From Halovenus marina (GTDB taxonomy: Archaea; Halobacteriota; Halobacteria; Halobacteriales; Haloarculaceae): DNA of 64,000 nucleotides. A program made the position numbers and the translations under genes. Shown piece after piece: positions 16,181 to 24,213 of this stretch (its first letter is position 1; the number at the start of each line of letters is the position of its first letter). The DNA is taken from positions 1,178,001-1,242,000 of the forward strand of contig NZ_JBLKNZ010000001.1 in the NCBI RefSeq assembly GCF_051414115.1. Direction: 5' to 3'. The notes below the pieces were generated by a model that did no database searches, was not told where the DNA came from, and was given only the letters and a program-made list of their open reading frames with translations.

Positions 16181-17160
16181 CCGAGCGACCGAACGAGCGC
16201 ACCGCCGCCGAGCGGGGGCAACTCATTCTCGTCGCGGCGGTCGTGCTCGCAATCTCCTTTGTCGGGATTGCAGTCATCGTGAATTCAGCGATATTTACTG
16301 AAAACGTCGCGACGCGGGGGGATGTCCCTGGCTCAGAGCGAGCGCTGGATCACCGATACGAGACTGTCCAGAACCTCGAATCGCTCGTCGCAACGGTCAA
16401 CCGACAGCACACGGCAGACCCAGCGACAGCAGCCCAGACGGCACTGGCTGCACTCGCCCGGGACGAGGGCCTCGTTCAGGCCAGCAGCGGTGGGGTCGTC
16501 GATATCCAGTTCAACGACACCACAGATGGAACACGCATCGCGCAGGACGCAGGAACACGCAACTTCACAGATACGAACGCGAATCTCGACTGGACGGTCG
16601 CGGACGGGGTCGAACGGGTTCGCGCGGTCGAGATCAACGTCACAGACCCGGGCACGCTGTCGGACGTATCTGGCGCGTACACATTTCAGTTGAACGGTTC
16701 GGCTGACAACATCTGGAGCGTTTCCGTTGCCGACGCTGGGTCCGGTGAAGTGGACGTCGAAGTCGATACCCCGTCCGATCAGGCACTCTGTACGCGAGAT
16801 GTCGGTACTGCCCCGTTCGAGATCAACCTCGTCGAGGGAACTGTCGCGGGTGAGCCGTGCCCTGCGCTCGACCGGTTGAGCGACGGCACCGAGATGTGGC
16901 TCGGAACGGGCATTACCACCCCGTTTGCCGTCGAGTTCGAGAACGCCGCGGCAATCGAAGGGAACTACTCGATGGTCATCGACGATGGGGGGACGCCGAG
17001 TGGCAATTTGACGGCTGGACCAAGCGATATCGAGCCGTATCAGACGGATGCGATATACAGCCTCTCCGCGGACTACGGCTATTACACGGACGGAGTGTCC
17101 TACGAAACAGTCCTCCGCGCTGCTCCCGGAGAATCACAGGCGTTAGCGGGGGACCCATGA
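16168..17160 (+). CDS. Pilin-like protein 3
   Basis: A 330-residue protein with the class III leader AAERG then QLILVAAVVLAISFVG, and a large, acidic, Thr-rich extracytoplasmic domain carrying several N-x-S/T sequons. It is the largest of the five operon products and might be a major or adhesin-like subunit; that is inference. The start overlaps the upstream gene by 13 nt, and the stop overlaps the next start (ATGA at 17157). Confidence 0.75.
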   Translation: MADLTERPNERTAAERGQLILVAAVVLAISFVGIAVIVNSAIFTENVATRGDVPGSERALDHRYETVQNLESLVATVNRQHTADPATAAQTALAALARDEGLVQASSGGVVDIQFNDTTDGTRIAQDAGTRNFTDTNANLDWTVADGVERVRAVEINVTDPGTLSDVSGAYTFQLNGSADNIWSVSVADAGSGEVDVEVDTPSDQALCTRDVGTAPFEINLVEGTVAGEPCPALDRLSDGTEMWLGTGITTPFAVEFENAAAIEGNYSMVIDDGGTPSGNLTAGPSDIEPYQTDAIYSLSADYGYYTDGVSYETVLRAAPGESQALAGDP

Positions 17161-17630
17161 CTGTTGGTGGCCCGAGTACCGACCGCGGCGCGTCGACGGT
17201 GTTGAGCTACGTGCTGACCGTCGCAGTCACGTCCATTCTCGTGGGGCTGTTGATCATCGCCGGAAGTTCGTTCGTCGACAATCAACAGCGACTTGCGGTC
17301 GAACAGGAGTTGACGGTGATCGGCAACCAGATCGCAGGTGACCTCGAACAGGCCGACCGTCTCGTTCGCGCCAGCCGGTCCGATGCGCCGACGGTGATGA
17401 TAAACGAGAGCTTTCAGGGACACGTCTCCGGCATCCCGTACTCGATCACACTCGAATCGACCGATCCGCCACAGATCGTGTTACAGACCGCCAACCCGGA
17501 TGTCTCTGTGGCGATCAACGCGACAGTTCGCACCGACATTTCTGAGTCAGCCATCGCTGGCGGCCCGGTATCGGTGTATTTCGACCCGAGTCTCGGATCA
17601 AACGGACGGCTGGTGATCACCGATGCGTAA
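17157..17630 (+). CDS. Pilin-like protein 4
   Basis: A 157-residue protein. The leader STDRG is followed by ASTVLSYVLTVAVTSILVG, then an extracytoplasmic domain containing FVDNQQRLAVEQEL and a strand-rich C-terminus. Start ATG 17157 overlaps the previous stop by 4 nt. Small size and position suggest a minor pilin or pseudopilin. Confidence 0.75.
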   Translation: MTVGGPSTDRGASTVLSYVLTVAVTSILVGLLIIAGSSFVDNQQRLAVEQELTVIGNQIAGDLEQADRLVRASRSDAPTVMINESFQGHVSGIPYSITLESTDPPQIVLQTANPDVSVAINATVRTDISESAIAGGPVSVYFDPSLGSNGRLVITDA

Positions 17631-18393
17631 CGACCGCCGCCTGTCCGACGACGAGCGTGGTGTCAGCGAGGTGCTCGGGCACGCCCTCATCTTCGGTATC
17701 GTGGTTACGTCGATCGGACTCGTCGTCGTGTCAGGGATAGCAGGGCTCGAAGACACACGGGAGGCAGAGCGCTTCCAGAACGCGGACCGGGCGTTCGACG
17801 TCCTCGCGGACAATATGGCGTCGATCTACGAGCGAGACGTGCCGGGTCGCGCGACAGAAATCGACCTCGGCGATGCGGTGTTGACCCACGGGGATCCGGT
17901 CCACCTCAACGTATCACTCACACCATCAAACTCGGACCCGGTCGTCCACGAAAACTACACGGTTCGTCCGATCGAATTTCGCGTCGATTCCCACAGACGA
18001 CTCGTCTACGAAGCGGGGGCCGTGTTTAGAGTGCAACGCGACGGGGGAGTCGTCCTCGAAGAACCACCGTATCTCATCACCGAGGATCGAATCCATTTTC
18101 CGATCGTTCGCACACTCCCGATGGTCGAGCGAACGGTGAGCGGGTCGACCGTTCTCATCCGGGCTTCTTCCCGAGACCGGACGGTCCTGCAGGACCCCTC
18201 TGAGGGACCGTTTGACGAGATGACCATCACGATCACCTCACCACGCGCTGGACTGTGGGCCGCGTACTTCGCGACGGAGCCGAACGTCTCCTGTGATGGT
18301 CCCGTTGATGATACCCTCAAATGCTCGGTTGGTCAGGTCCCGGAGAACACCTATCTCGTCTATCATCTGCTCGGTATCTCGTTCGACCTGTAG
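17623..18393 (+). CDS. Pilin-like protein 5
   Basis: A 256-residue protein with the class III leader DDERG then VSEVLGHALIFGIVVTSIG, a single hydrophobic helix and a long extracytoplasmic domain. It is the last gene of the operon and overlaps the previous one by 8 nt. It converges on the sixth pilin-like gene. The 99-bp gap between stops is pyrimidine-rich with repeated TTTCG/TTCG blocks and may hold terminators for both. Confidence 0.75.
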   Translation: MRNDRRLSDDERGVSEVLGHALIFGIVVTSIGLVVVSGIAGLEDTREAERFQNADRAFDVLADNMASIYERDVPGRATEIDLGDAVLTHGDPVHLNVSLTPSNSDPVVHENYTVRPIEFRVDSHRRLVYEAGAVFRVQRDGGVVLEEPPYLITEDRIHFPIVRTLPMVERTVSGSTVLIRASSRDRTVLQDPSEGPFDEMTITITSPRAGLWAAYFATEPNVSCDGPVDDTLKCSVGQVPENTYLVYHLLGISFDL

Positions 18394-18492
18394 CGTTCGG
18401 TTCTGTCTTTCGCTCGTTCGACAGCGCCCGTTCCGTCCCTCGTTCGCATCGGTGCGCTCGGTTCGCCTTTCGTTCGACTCGATTCAGGCAGT

Positions 18493-19917
18493 TCAGCCGG
18501 AGGTGATCGACACGTCGTGTTGGGAGATGTGGAGGAAATGCAGGTAGGTGACAGTTTCCTCGTTGAGCTCCAGCGTGATGTCCTCGACTGATTCGCGGTA
18601 CTGGAAGTCGTTTGGACGTCCGTTGATGTCCATCGTTTCACAGATGATCGCACCCTCGAAGTTCTCGTCGTGCGGGCCACCGTTGAAATCACAGTGGTTT
18701 TCCGGAGCATAGAGAACGCCGACGTACTTCACCCGTCCGTTGAAATCAACTGATGGGGCATCGGAGTGAACGAGCGTTCGCAGCGCCTCGGGTGGGCCGC
18801 CAGGGTTTATTTCGTCACTTCCGCCGAGTGTGAGTGACCCTCGGACGAGCAGCGTGACGTTGCTACCGCTCGTCGTGATGTCCATCCCCTCAGAGTTGTA
18901 CGTTCCGTTGACGAGCAGTTCGACGTCCCCGCCTGGATTATCGACGTTGATCTCCCCGGTGTAGTCGCCGTCGATCCAGTACGTTCCGTTGTCGCTAATC
19001 GGACTGCCATCTGTCGGTATCGGGTCGCACCCGTTCAGCCGACAGTCCTCGGCGACCTCCTCGATCCGCGAATCCGGAGACGGGTACGCCACTCCCTCGG
19101 CGAACGGCTCTGGCTTCGGACCCGGATTTGCCGTAATTCCGTTCGGGTCCGTACTCGCGATCACGTTCGAGAACGTCTCTGTCATCGGGACGACCAATTC
19201 GACGGTCACCTTGTTTTCGTCGTGCTGGTACGCTACTGCTCCTTCGGTGCGCTCCTCGAAGTAACTCCCCCAGCCGCGGTAATACTCGCTCGTGACGGTG
19301 ACGTTCACCTGTCCGTTTTGCAGCGGATTGGAAAACAGGGAGTTGCTCTCGTCGGGGAAGACGCCGCTTGTACTCTGTCGGTCGATCACGGCGGTACTCC
19401 CGAGGTGCTGATCGCCCGATATCGTGATGACCGGGAGCGTAAGTGTTGCAGACCGATAATGGAACTCCGGCGGAGACACCATGACTGAGCCGCCCTCGTC
19501 GGCTGACCGCCAGACGCCACCGCCCTGATACGCGACGGTGGTTCCGTCGCTCCCCTCGTAGGTCACGCGCCCGAGCGTGAACTCCTCTACGACCTCCGTA
19601 TCACCATTCTCGTGGTGATACGTGACGTTCATCGTCCCGGCGGTTTCGTCGATCCGGTAGGACTCACGCGACGACTTCGGCAGCGAAATTCGCTGGCTAT
19701 CAGCCCCTTCGAGTGCGACCAGCGCACTCTCGGAGGCGAACTGCGTCATCGTCTTTTCTGCACGGTCGTTCGAGAGCCCGTCCTCGAAGTCACCAATCGC
19801 AACCGCACCGAGCGAGACGACGGCAATTGCTCCAGCAAGGACGACTGCGAAGATCAACATCACGCCGAGTAGTTCACTCTGCCCTCGGTCGCGCGTCCCG
19901 TTCCGAGAGTTGCCCAT
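18493..19917 (-). CDS. Large pilin-like secreted protein 6
   Basis: A 474-residue protein. The class III leader RDRG is followed by QSELLGVMLIFAVVLAGAIAVV, then a long extracellular region with many N-x-S/T sequons and a strand-repeat stretch around LLVNGTYN and LLVRGSLTLGG that looks like a beta-solenoid. ATG 19917 is supported by a TATA-like GACTTATCAG about 27 nt upstream. It is convergent with the five-gene pilin-like operon and may be a surface adhesin of the same apparatus. Confidence 0.72.
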   Translation of the reverse strand: MGNSRNGTRDRGQSELLGVMLIFAVVLAGAIAVVSLGAVAIGDFEDGLSNDRAEKTMTQFASESALVALEGADSQRISLPKSSRESYRIDETAGTMNVTYHHENGDTEVVEEFTLGRVTYEGSDGTTVAYQGGGVWRSADEGGSVMVSPPEFHYRSATLTLPVITISGDQHLGSTAVIDRQSTSGVFPDESNSLFSNPLQNGQVNVTVTSEYYRGWGSYFEERTEGAVAYQHDENKVTVELVVPMTETFSNVIASTDPNGITANPGPKPEPFAEGVAYPSPDSRIEEVAEDCRLNGCDPIPTDGSPISDNGTYWIDGDYTGEINVDNPGGDVELLVNGTYNSEGMDITTSGSNVTLLVRGSLTLGGSDEINPGGPPEALRTLVHSDAPSVDFNGRVKYVGVLYAPENHCDFNGGPHDENFEGAIICETMDINGRPNDFQYRESVEDITLELNEETVTYLHFLHISQHDVSITSG

Positions 19918-20109
19918 TATTACACTATTCCGTAGGCACGCTGATAAGTCTCTCGGCCGTATTACCAGTAGTGAGAACAACTCGGCAGCCTTCAGAGATA
20001 CGAAACCACACACTCTCTATCTATTGCTCTCCGCACTTTTCTATTCTCACACGTGATATCTTGACGCGTTGGATCTTTCGGCCGTGGTCGAACCGGAGAC
20101 TGGCCCGTC

Positions 20110-20475
20110 TCACACGAGTTGATCTGGTGACTCCAGATGAACGTGTATCAGGCGGTCGCAATTGGTCTCGCCACAGACGGGACAGGTCTCGGTCGTCGTT
20201 CCGCCGGATTCCGCGATATCGACTCCCTCGTCTGCGAGGACGACGAGTCGCTTCCCACAATAGTTCAGGTCGTAGCCGTCGGCGGTCTCCTGCAGATAGT
20301 GCTCACAGAGTTTAGTCAGGTGATAGTTGAACCGTCCCGGGTCCTCGATGTCAGTTCTCGATCTGAGCTCCGTGAATCGGAGCGGCCGGTCGGCGTCGGC
20401 GAGTGCTCGAAGGATCGCGACTCGGATCTTGCTGGCGAGCGCGGAGAGGGCATCCTCGAAGCGACCATCAGTCAT
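20110..20475 (-). CDS. Winged-helix transcriptional regulator with zinc-binding tail
   Basis: A 121-residue ArsR-like winged helix (ALSALASKIRVAILRAL, LRFTELRSRTDIEDPGRFNYHL) followed by a short wing and a C-terminal CPVCGETNCDRLIHVHL that could bind one zinc. This is a common haloarchaeal regulator layout. The target is unknown; the pilin-like genes upstream are the nearest candidates. A TATA-like AGTATAGG is about 30 nt before the ATG at 20475. Confidence 0.82.
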   Translation of the reverse strand: MTDGRFEDALSALASKIRVAILRALADADRPLRFTELRSRTDIEDPGRFNYHLTKLCEHYLQETADGYDLNYCGKRLVVLADEGVDIAESGGTTTETCPVCGETNCDRLIHVHLESPDQLV

Positions 20476-20764
20476 AGGTTCAGTTGTGGCATTTTCCTCC
20501 TATACTTTTTGTTGCCGCTGTCGCGGCGCGGCCGAGTCCAGCCTCTAAAGTCGCAGATAGTGTCTGGAGTCGCAGATAGAAACGATTAACACGTCTGCAC
20601 CGTTTGTACGAGTGGGAACACACGGCCGCAAATCTGACTCGCCGCTCGATTGAGCGGCTTGGGATTGCGGTAGTGTCAACGGCGACCGAGCGCGGTCGTC
20701 GCGGCGTCGAAGACGCCAGAGACACGCTCTCTCGGAAGCGGTCTGTGTCGTTCCAATTATACCT

Positions 20765-21226
20765 ATGGCACGAATGCACTCACGCCGCCGTGGCTCGTCC
20801 GGTTCGGATAAGCCAGCGGCAGACGACCCACCGGAGTGGAGCGACGTTGACGAAGACGACATCGAACAGCGCATCGTCGAACTGGCCGAGGCAGGACACA
20901 GCCCCAGCGAGATCGGAGTCAAACTCCGTGACGAGGGCGTCGACGGGACACCGATCCCCGACGTCTCGCTCGCGACGGGCAAGAAGGTGACCGAAATCCT
21001 CGAGGAGAACGACACGGATCCTGAGATTCCGGAGGACCTCCGGAACCTCCTCGCGAAGGCTGTCAGGCTGAACAACCACATGGACGAACACGGGACGGAC
21101 TACCAGAACAAGCGCGCACTCCAGAACACGGAGTCGAAGATCCGTCGGCTCGTCGCGTACCACCGCGGCGATAGACTCGACGAGGACTTCTCTTACAGTA
21201 TCGACGAGGCCGAAGAACTGATATAG
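20765..21226 (+). CDS. rps15: 30S ribosomal protein S15
   Basis: A 153-residue archaeal/eukaryal-type uS15 that begins MARMHSRRRG. It has the N-terminal extension typical of archaea and the conserved LNNHMDEH and ESKIRRLVAYHR segments that contact 16S rRNA. It is the first gene of the rps15-RecJ-like-pcc1-rps3ae unit; the next ATG follows the stop immediately. Confidence 0.97.
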   Translation: MARMHSRRRGSSGSDKPAADDPPEWSDVDEDDIEQRIVELAEAGHSPSEIGVKLRDEGVDGTPIPDVSLATGKKVTEILEENDTDPEIPEDLRNLLAKAVRLNNHMDEHGTDYQNKRALQNTESKIRRLVAYHRGDRLDEDFSYSIDEAEELI

Positions 21227-22354
21227 ATGTCCACGACCGGTCGTTCGCCAGCCGAGACGCCCGCGGCGAGTGACGTCGCTGTGCGCCTTCGCGCCGCCGA
21301 GTTCGTTCGGCTTGTCGCCGCCGCAACCGGTGACGGGGTTGCTGCGGCGACGCTTTTGACCAGTGCGCTGGATGGGGAGACCCCCTACCAGCTTTCGGTC
21401 ACGCCGCTCCCCGAGACGGCAGCACGGGACACGGAGGCCGATTGCACGCTCGCAGTCGGACGACCGGTCGATGGAGCAGACATCACGCTCGGCACGGAGA
21501 CGCACCCGGCCAGTCTCACGGCCCACGAAGTCGGCGTCGAACTCGGTAGCGGCGACCCTATCGCTGCAATTGCTGGCGCGCTCGCAGCGGGCGCTGACCG
21601 TGACGAGGCGGTGCTCGGACTTGCCGAAGACGTCGACCTGACGCGTCGGCCCGGCATCGCAAGCCCGACCGCAGACCCCGTCGATGGACTCGCCCACTCG
21701 ACGTTTCTGCACGCGCCGTTTTCCGGTTCGACCGACGACGCTGCGGACGCGCTCACGGGACTCGACCTGCCCGACGAACTTTCGGAGGACGACCACCGCC
21801 GCGTGGCATCACTCGCCGCGCTCGCTGTCACCGGCACAGATGCGTCAGAACGCGCGACCGTCTCCGTCGAACGATTCCTTCGTCCGCTCGTCGGCGGCCC
21901 GTGCGAGACGGTCGACGGCTACGCCGACGTGCTGGACGCCACCGCCCGGGACGCGCCCGGACAGGCCGTTGCACTCGCGCTCGGCCACGCGGACCCGGAA
22001 TCGGCGTTTGACACCTGGCGAACGCACGCGACAGAGGCACACAGCGCGCTCTCGACAGCGACGACCGGCCGCTACGACGGCCTATTTGCCGTCAAATGCG
22101 ACGGGACGGTTCCCGTCGGCACGGTTGCCAGACTCGCAGCGGACTTTCGGTCGCCGGAACCGGTCGTGCTCGCCCTCGGCGAGGGCTGTGCGGAAGCACG
22201 TCGGTTGCCGGAGTCGACGGTTCACGTCGGACAGATAGTAGAACAGGCCAGCGCGGACGTCGGCGGAACCGGCCGTGGCACCTCACTCCGGGGACGCGCC
22301 CGATTCGAGACCGACCCCGCCGAGTTTCTGCTCGCGTTCAGGGAGAAACTATGA
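21227..22354 (+). CDS. RecJ-like DHH-superfamily protein
   Basis: A 375-residue protein that occupies the place of the RecJ-like/Cdc45-related gene found between rps15 and rps3ae in haloarchaea. The region TGDGVAAATLLTSAL matches the first DHH-family motif, and GLFAVKCDG with GTVARLAADF resembles the C-terminal DHHA1 part. However, I see no clear DHH triad (the site reads ETHPASLTAHE), so it may lack nuclease activity. It begins directly after rps15 and overlaps pcc1 by 4 nt. Confidence 0.6.
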   Translation: MSTTGRSPAETPAASDVAVRLRAAEFVRLVAAATGDGVAAATLLTSALDGETPYQLSVTPLPETAARDTEADCTLAVGRPVDGADITLGTETHPASLTAHEVGVELGSGDPIAAIAGALAAGADRDEAVLGLAEDVDLTRRPGIASPTADPVDGLAHSTFLHAPFSGSTDDAADALTGLDLPDELSEDDHRRVASLAALAVTGTDASERATVSVERFLRPLVGGPCETVDGYADVLDATARDAPGQAVALALGHADPESAFDTWRTHATEAHSALSTATTGRYDGLFAVKCDGTVPVGTVARLAADFRSPEPVVLALGEGCAEARRLPESTVHVGQIVEQASADVGGTGRGTSLRGRARFETDPAEFLLAFREKL

Positions 22355-22626
22355 CAGGCACGGCAGGCGACGAGACGACGAACGCGAGACGGCGGGCGCG
22401 GGTGGTTACCACCTACGACGACCCGACAGCCGCCAGACGCGTCGCGCGTGCGGTCACGCCGGACAACACGGCCGAGATGGACACCACCGTCGAGGGGTGT
22501 CAGGTCGTGACGACCATCGAACGCGACTCCACGTCGGGACTCCAGTCGACAGTCGACGATTACGTCGTCAACGTAGACGTCGCGGCACAGCTCGCAAACC
22601 AACACACCAACACACACGACACATGA
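22351..22626 (+). CDS. pcc1: KEOPS complex subunit Pcc1
   Basis: A 91-residue Pcc1-like protein (ARVVTTYDDPTAARRVARAV ... TTIERDSTSGLQSTVDDY ... NVDVA). Pcc1 dimerises within KEOPS and supports t6A37 modification of tRNAs with Kae1/Bud32/Cgi121. The start overlaps the RecJ-like stop (ATGA) and the stop overlaps the rps3ae start, indicating coupled translation. The position matches the conserved haloarchaeal gene order. Confidence 0.85.
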   Translation: MTGTAGDETTNARRRARVVTTYDDPTAARRVARAVTPDNTAEMDTTVEGCQVVTTIERDSTSGLQSTVDDYVVNVDVAAQLANQHTNTHDT

Positions 22627-23246
22627 GTGAACGATCCGTATCCAGACAGAAACAGGAAAAGCAGTGGTACACAGTACAGGCTCCCGAGCAGTTCGACCGT
22701 GCGGAACTCGGCGAGACGCCAGCCGACGAACCGGACAAGGTGCTCGGCCGCACGCTCGAAACGACGCTCGGTGACATCAACAACGACGCCAGCGAGAACA
22801 ACACGAAGCTGACCTTCAAGATCACGGAGGTCGCAAGCGACACCGCGTACACCGAGTTCATCAAGCACGAACTCACGCGGGACTACCTGCGCAGTCTCGT
22901 CCGCCGTGGCTCCTCGAAGATCGAGGCGTACATCACGGTGCTGACTGCAGACGACTACCGGATCCAGATCCAGCCCGTCGCGCTGACGACGAAATCGGCC
23001 GACGAGAGCCAGGAGAAGGCGATCCGACGGACGATGATCGACATCGTCCGCGAGTCCGCACAGGAGCGCACCTTCGAGGAAGTCGTCGACAGCGTCGTCG
23101 AGGGACGACTCTCCTCGGCGGTCTACAACGACGCAAAGACCATCTATCCGCTCCGCCGCGTCGAGGTCCAGAAGCTGACCCTCGAAGCCCGACCCGAAGA
23201 AGTCGCCGCCGAAGAGGAGACGAGCGTCGACGTCAGCGAAGACTAG
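22623..23246 (+). CDS. rps3ae: 30S ribosomal protein S3Ae
   Basis: A 207-residue eS1 (S3Ae) with WYTVQAPEQFDRAELGET near the N-terminus, and TRDYLRSLVRRGSSKIEAY and YPLRRVEVQKL in the body. It is a small-subunit protein specific to archaea and eukaryotes. It is the last gene of the translation operon. Confidence 0.97.
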   Translation: MSERSVSRQKQEKQWYTVQAPEQFDRAELGETPADEPDKVLGRTLETTLGDINNDASENNTKLTFKITEVASDTAYTEFIKHELTRDYLRSLVRRGSSKIEAYITVLTADDYRIQIQPVALTTKSADESQEKAIRRTMIDIVRESAQERTFEEVVDSVVEGRLSSAVYNDAKTIYPLRRVEVQKLTLEARPEEVAAEEETSVDVSED

Positions 23247-23256
23247 CGCTTTTTGT
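23247..23256 (+). terminator. Probable T-run terminator after rps3ae
   Basis: The sequence CGCTTTTTG lies just after the rps3ae stop. Short T-tracts without a strong hairpin are a usual archaeal termination signal. It ends the ribosomal operon before the ABC operon promoter. Confidence 0.4.
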
Positions 23257-23281
23257 GGCTGTCGCGGTCTCGTTTCAAAAT

Positions 23282-23322
23282 TTGTGAACCGGAGGCGAAG
23301 CTTAAGGGGAGCGGGTTCACAA
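23282..23322 (+). promoter_or_regulatory. Inverted repeat flanking the ABC operon TATA box
   Basis: Arms TTGTGAACC (23282-23290) and GGTTCACAA (23314-23322) are perfect complements. Between them sits a TATA-like GCTTAAGG, about 30 nt before the ATG at 23333. A regulator bound to both arms would cover the core promoter, so a repressor site is likely; the protein is unknown. Confidence 0.6.
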
Positions 23323-23332
23323 CAGTCGGTCG

Positions 23333-24211
23333 ATGATCGAGGCCCGCGAGTTGCGAAAGGAGTACGGCGATTTCGCCGCTGTCGAGGGGAGTAGCTTCGA
23401 GGTGGCCGAAGGGGAGGTGTTCGGCATTATCGGGCCAAACGGTGCTGGCAAGACGACGACGCTGAAGATGCTCGCGGGGCTACTCGACCCGACCGGCGGC
23501 GAGGCGACCGTCGCTGGCTACGACACGAGCGAGACGGAAATGCGCAAACGGCTCGGATTTCTCCCCGAGGAGTCCCCGCTGTACGAGGAGATGACGCCGA
23601 TCACCTACCTGCAGTTTTTCGCCGACCTGTACAACGTACCGCCCGAGAGCGCACAGACGCGGATGGAAGAGACGCTCGACGAACTCGACTTGCAGCATCG
23701 GCAGCGCCAACTCGGAGACATGTCGAAAGGGATGAAACGGAAAGTCGCCATCGCCCGGTCGCTCATCAACGACCCGGACGTGTTGATCTACGACGAGCCT
23801 GCGAGCGGACTCGACCCGCTGACGACCAACTACATTATCGAGTTCACCGCGCAACTTGCCGCAGAGGGCAAGACCATCGTCTTCAGCGCACACAACCTCT
23901 TTCACGTCGAGGAGATCTGTGACCGGGTGGCGATCATGAACGAGGGCGAAATCGTCGCACGCGGTGATCTGGAACAGCTCCAGGCCGAACACGGCGAGAC
24001 CACCTATCACGTCTACACGACCGTCCAGTTCGACGGCGCAGTCAGGGAGAACGGCCGCTATCGCCACACTGTCGAGAGCATGGACGCCGTCGACGCGACC
24101 CGCGAGCGGGCCGAAGCCGAAGGCGGGAAGGTCGTCGACATCCGAACTGAGGAGTCGAGTCTCGAAGAGGTCTTTTTGAACGTTGCCGAGTCCGGTCGCC
24201 GGGAGGGCTGA
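23333..24211 (+). CDS. ABC transporter ATP-binding protein
   Basis: A 292-residue ABC ATPase. It has Walker A GPNGAGKTTT (about 34-43), a Q-loop/ELP-type EESPLYEEMTP, signature MSKGMKRK (an atypical LSGGQ), Walker B VLIYDEPASGLDP and the H-loop FSAHNL. The C-terminal extension of about 80 residues is typical of NatA/drug-efflux-type ABC-2 exporters. It is the first gene of an operon with two permeases; the next GTG start follows after 2 nt. Confidence 0.92.
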   Translation: MIEARELRKEYGDFAAVEGSSFEVAEGEVFGIIGPNGAGKTTTLKMLAGLLDPTGGEATVAGYDTSETEMRKRLGFLPEESPLYEEMTPITYLQFFADLYNVPPESAQTRMEETLDELDLQHRQRQLGDMSKGMKRKVAIARSLINDPDVLIYDEPASGLDPLTTNYIIEFTAQLAAEGKTIVFSAHNLFHVEEICDRVAIMNEGEIVARGDLEQLQAEHGETTYHVYTTVQFDGAVRENGRYRHTVESMDAVDATRERAEAEGGKVVDIRTEESSLEEVFLNVAESGRREG

Positions 24212-24213
24212 GC

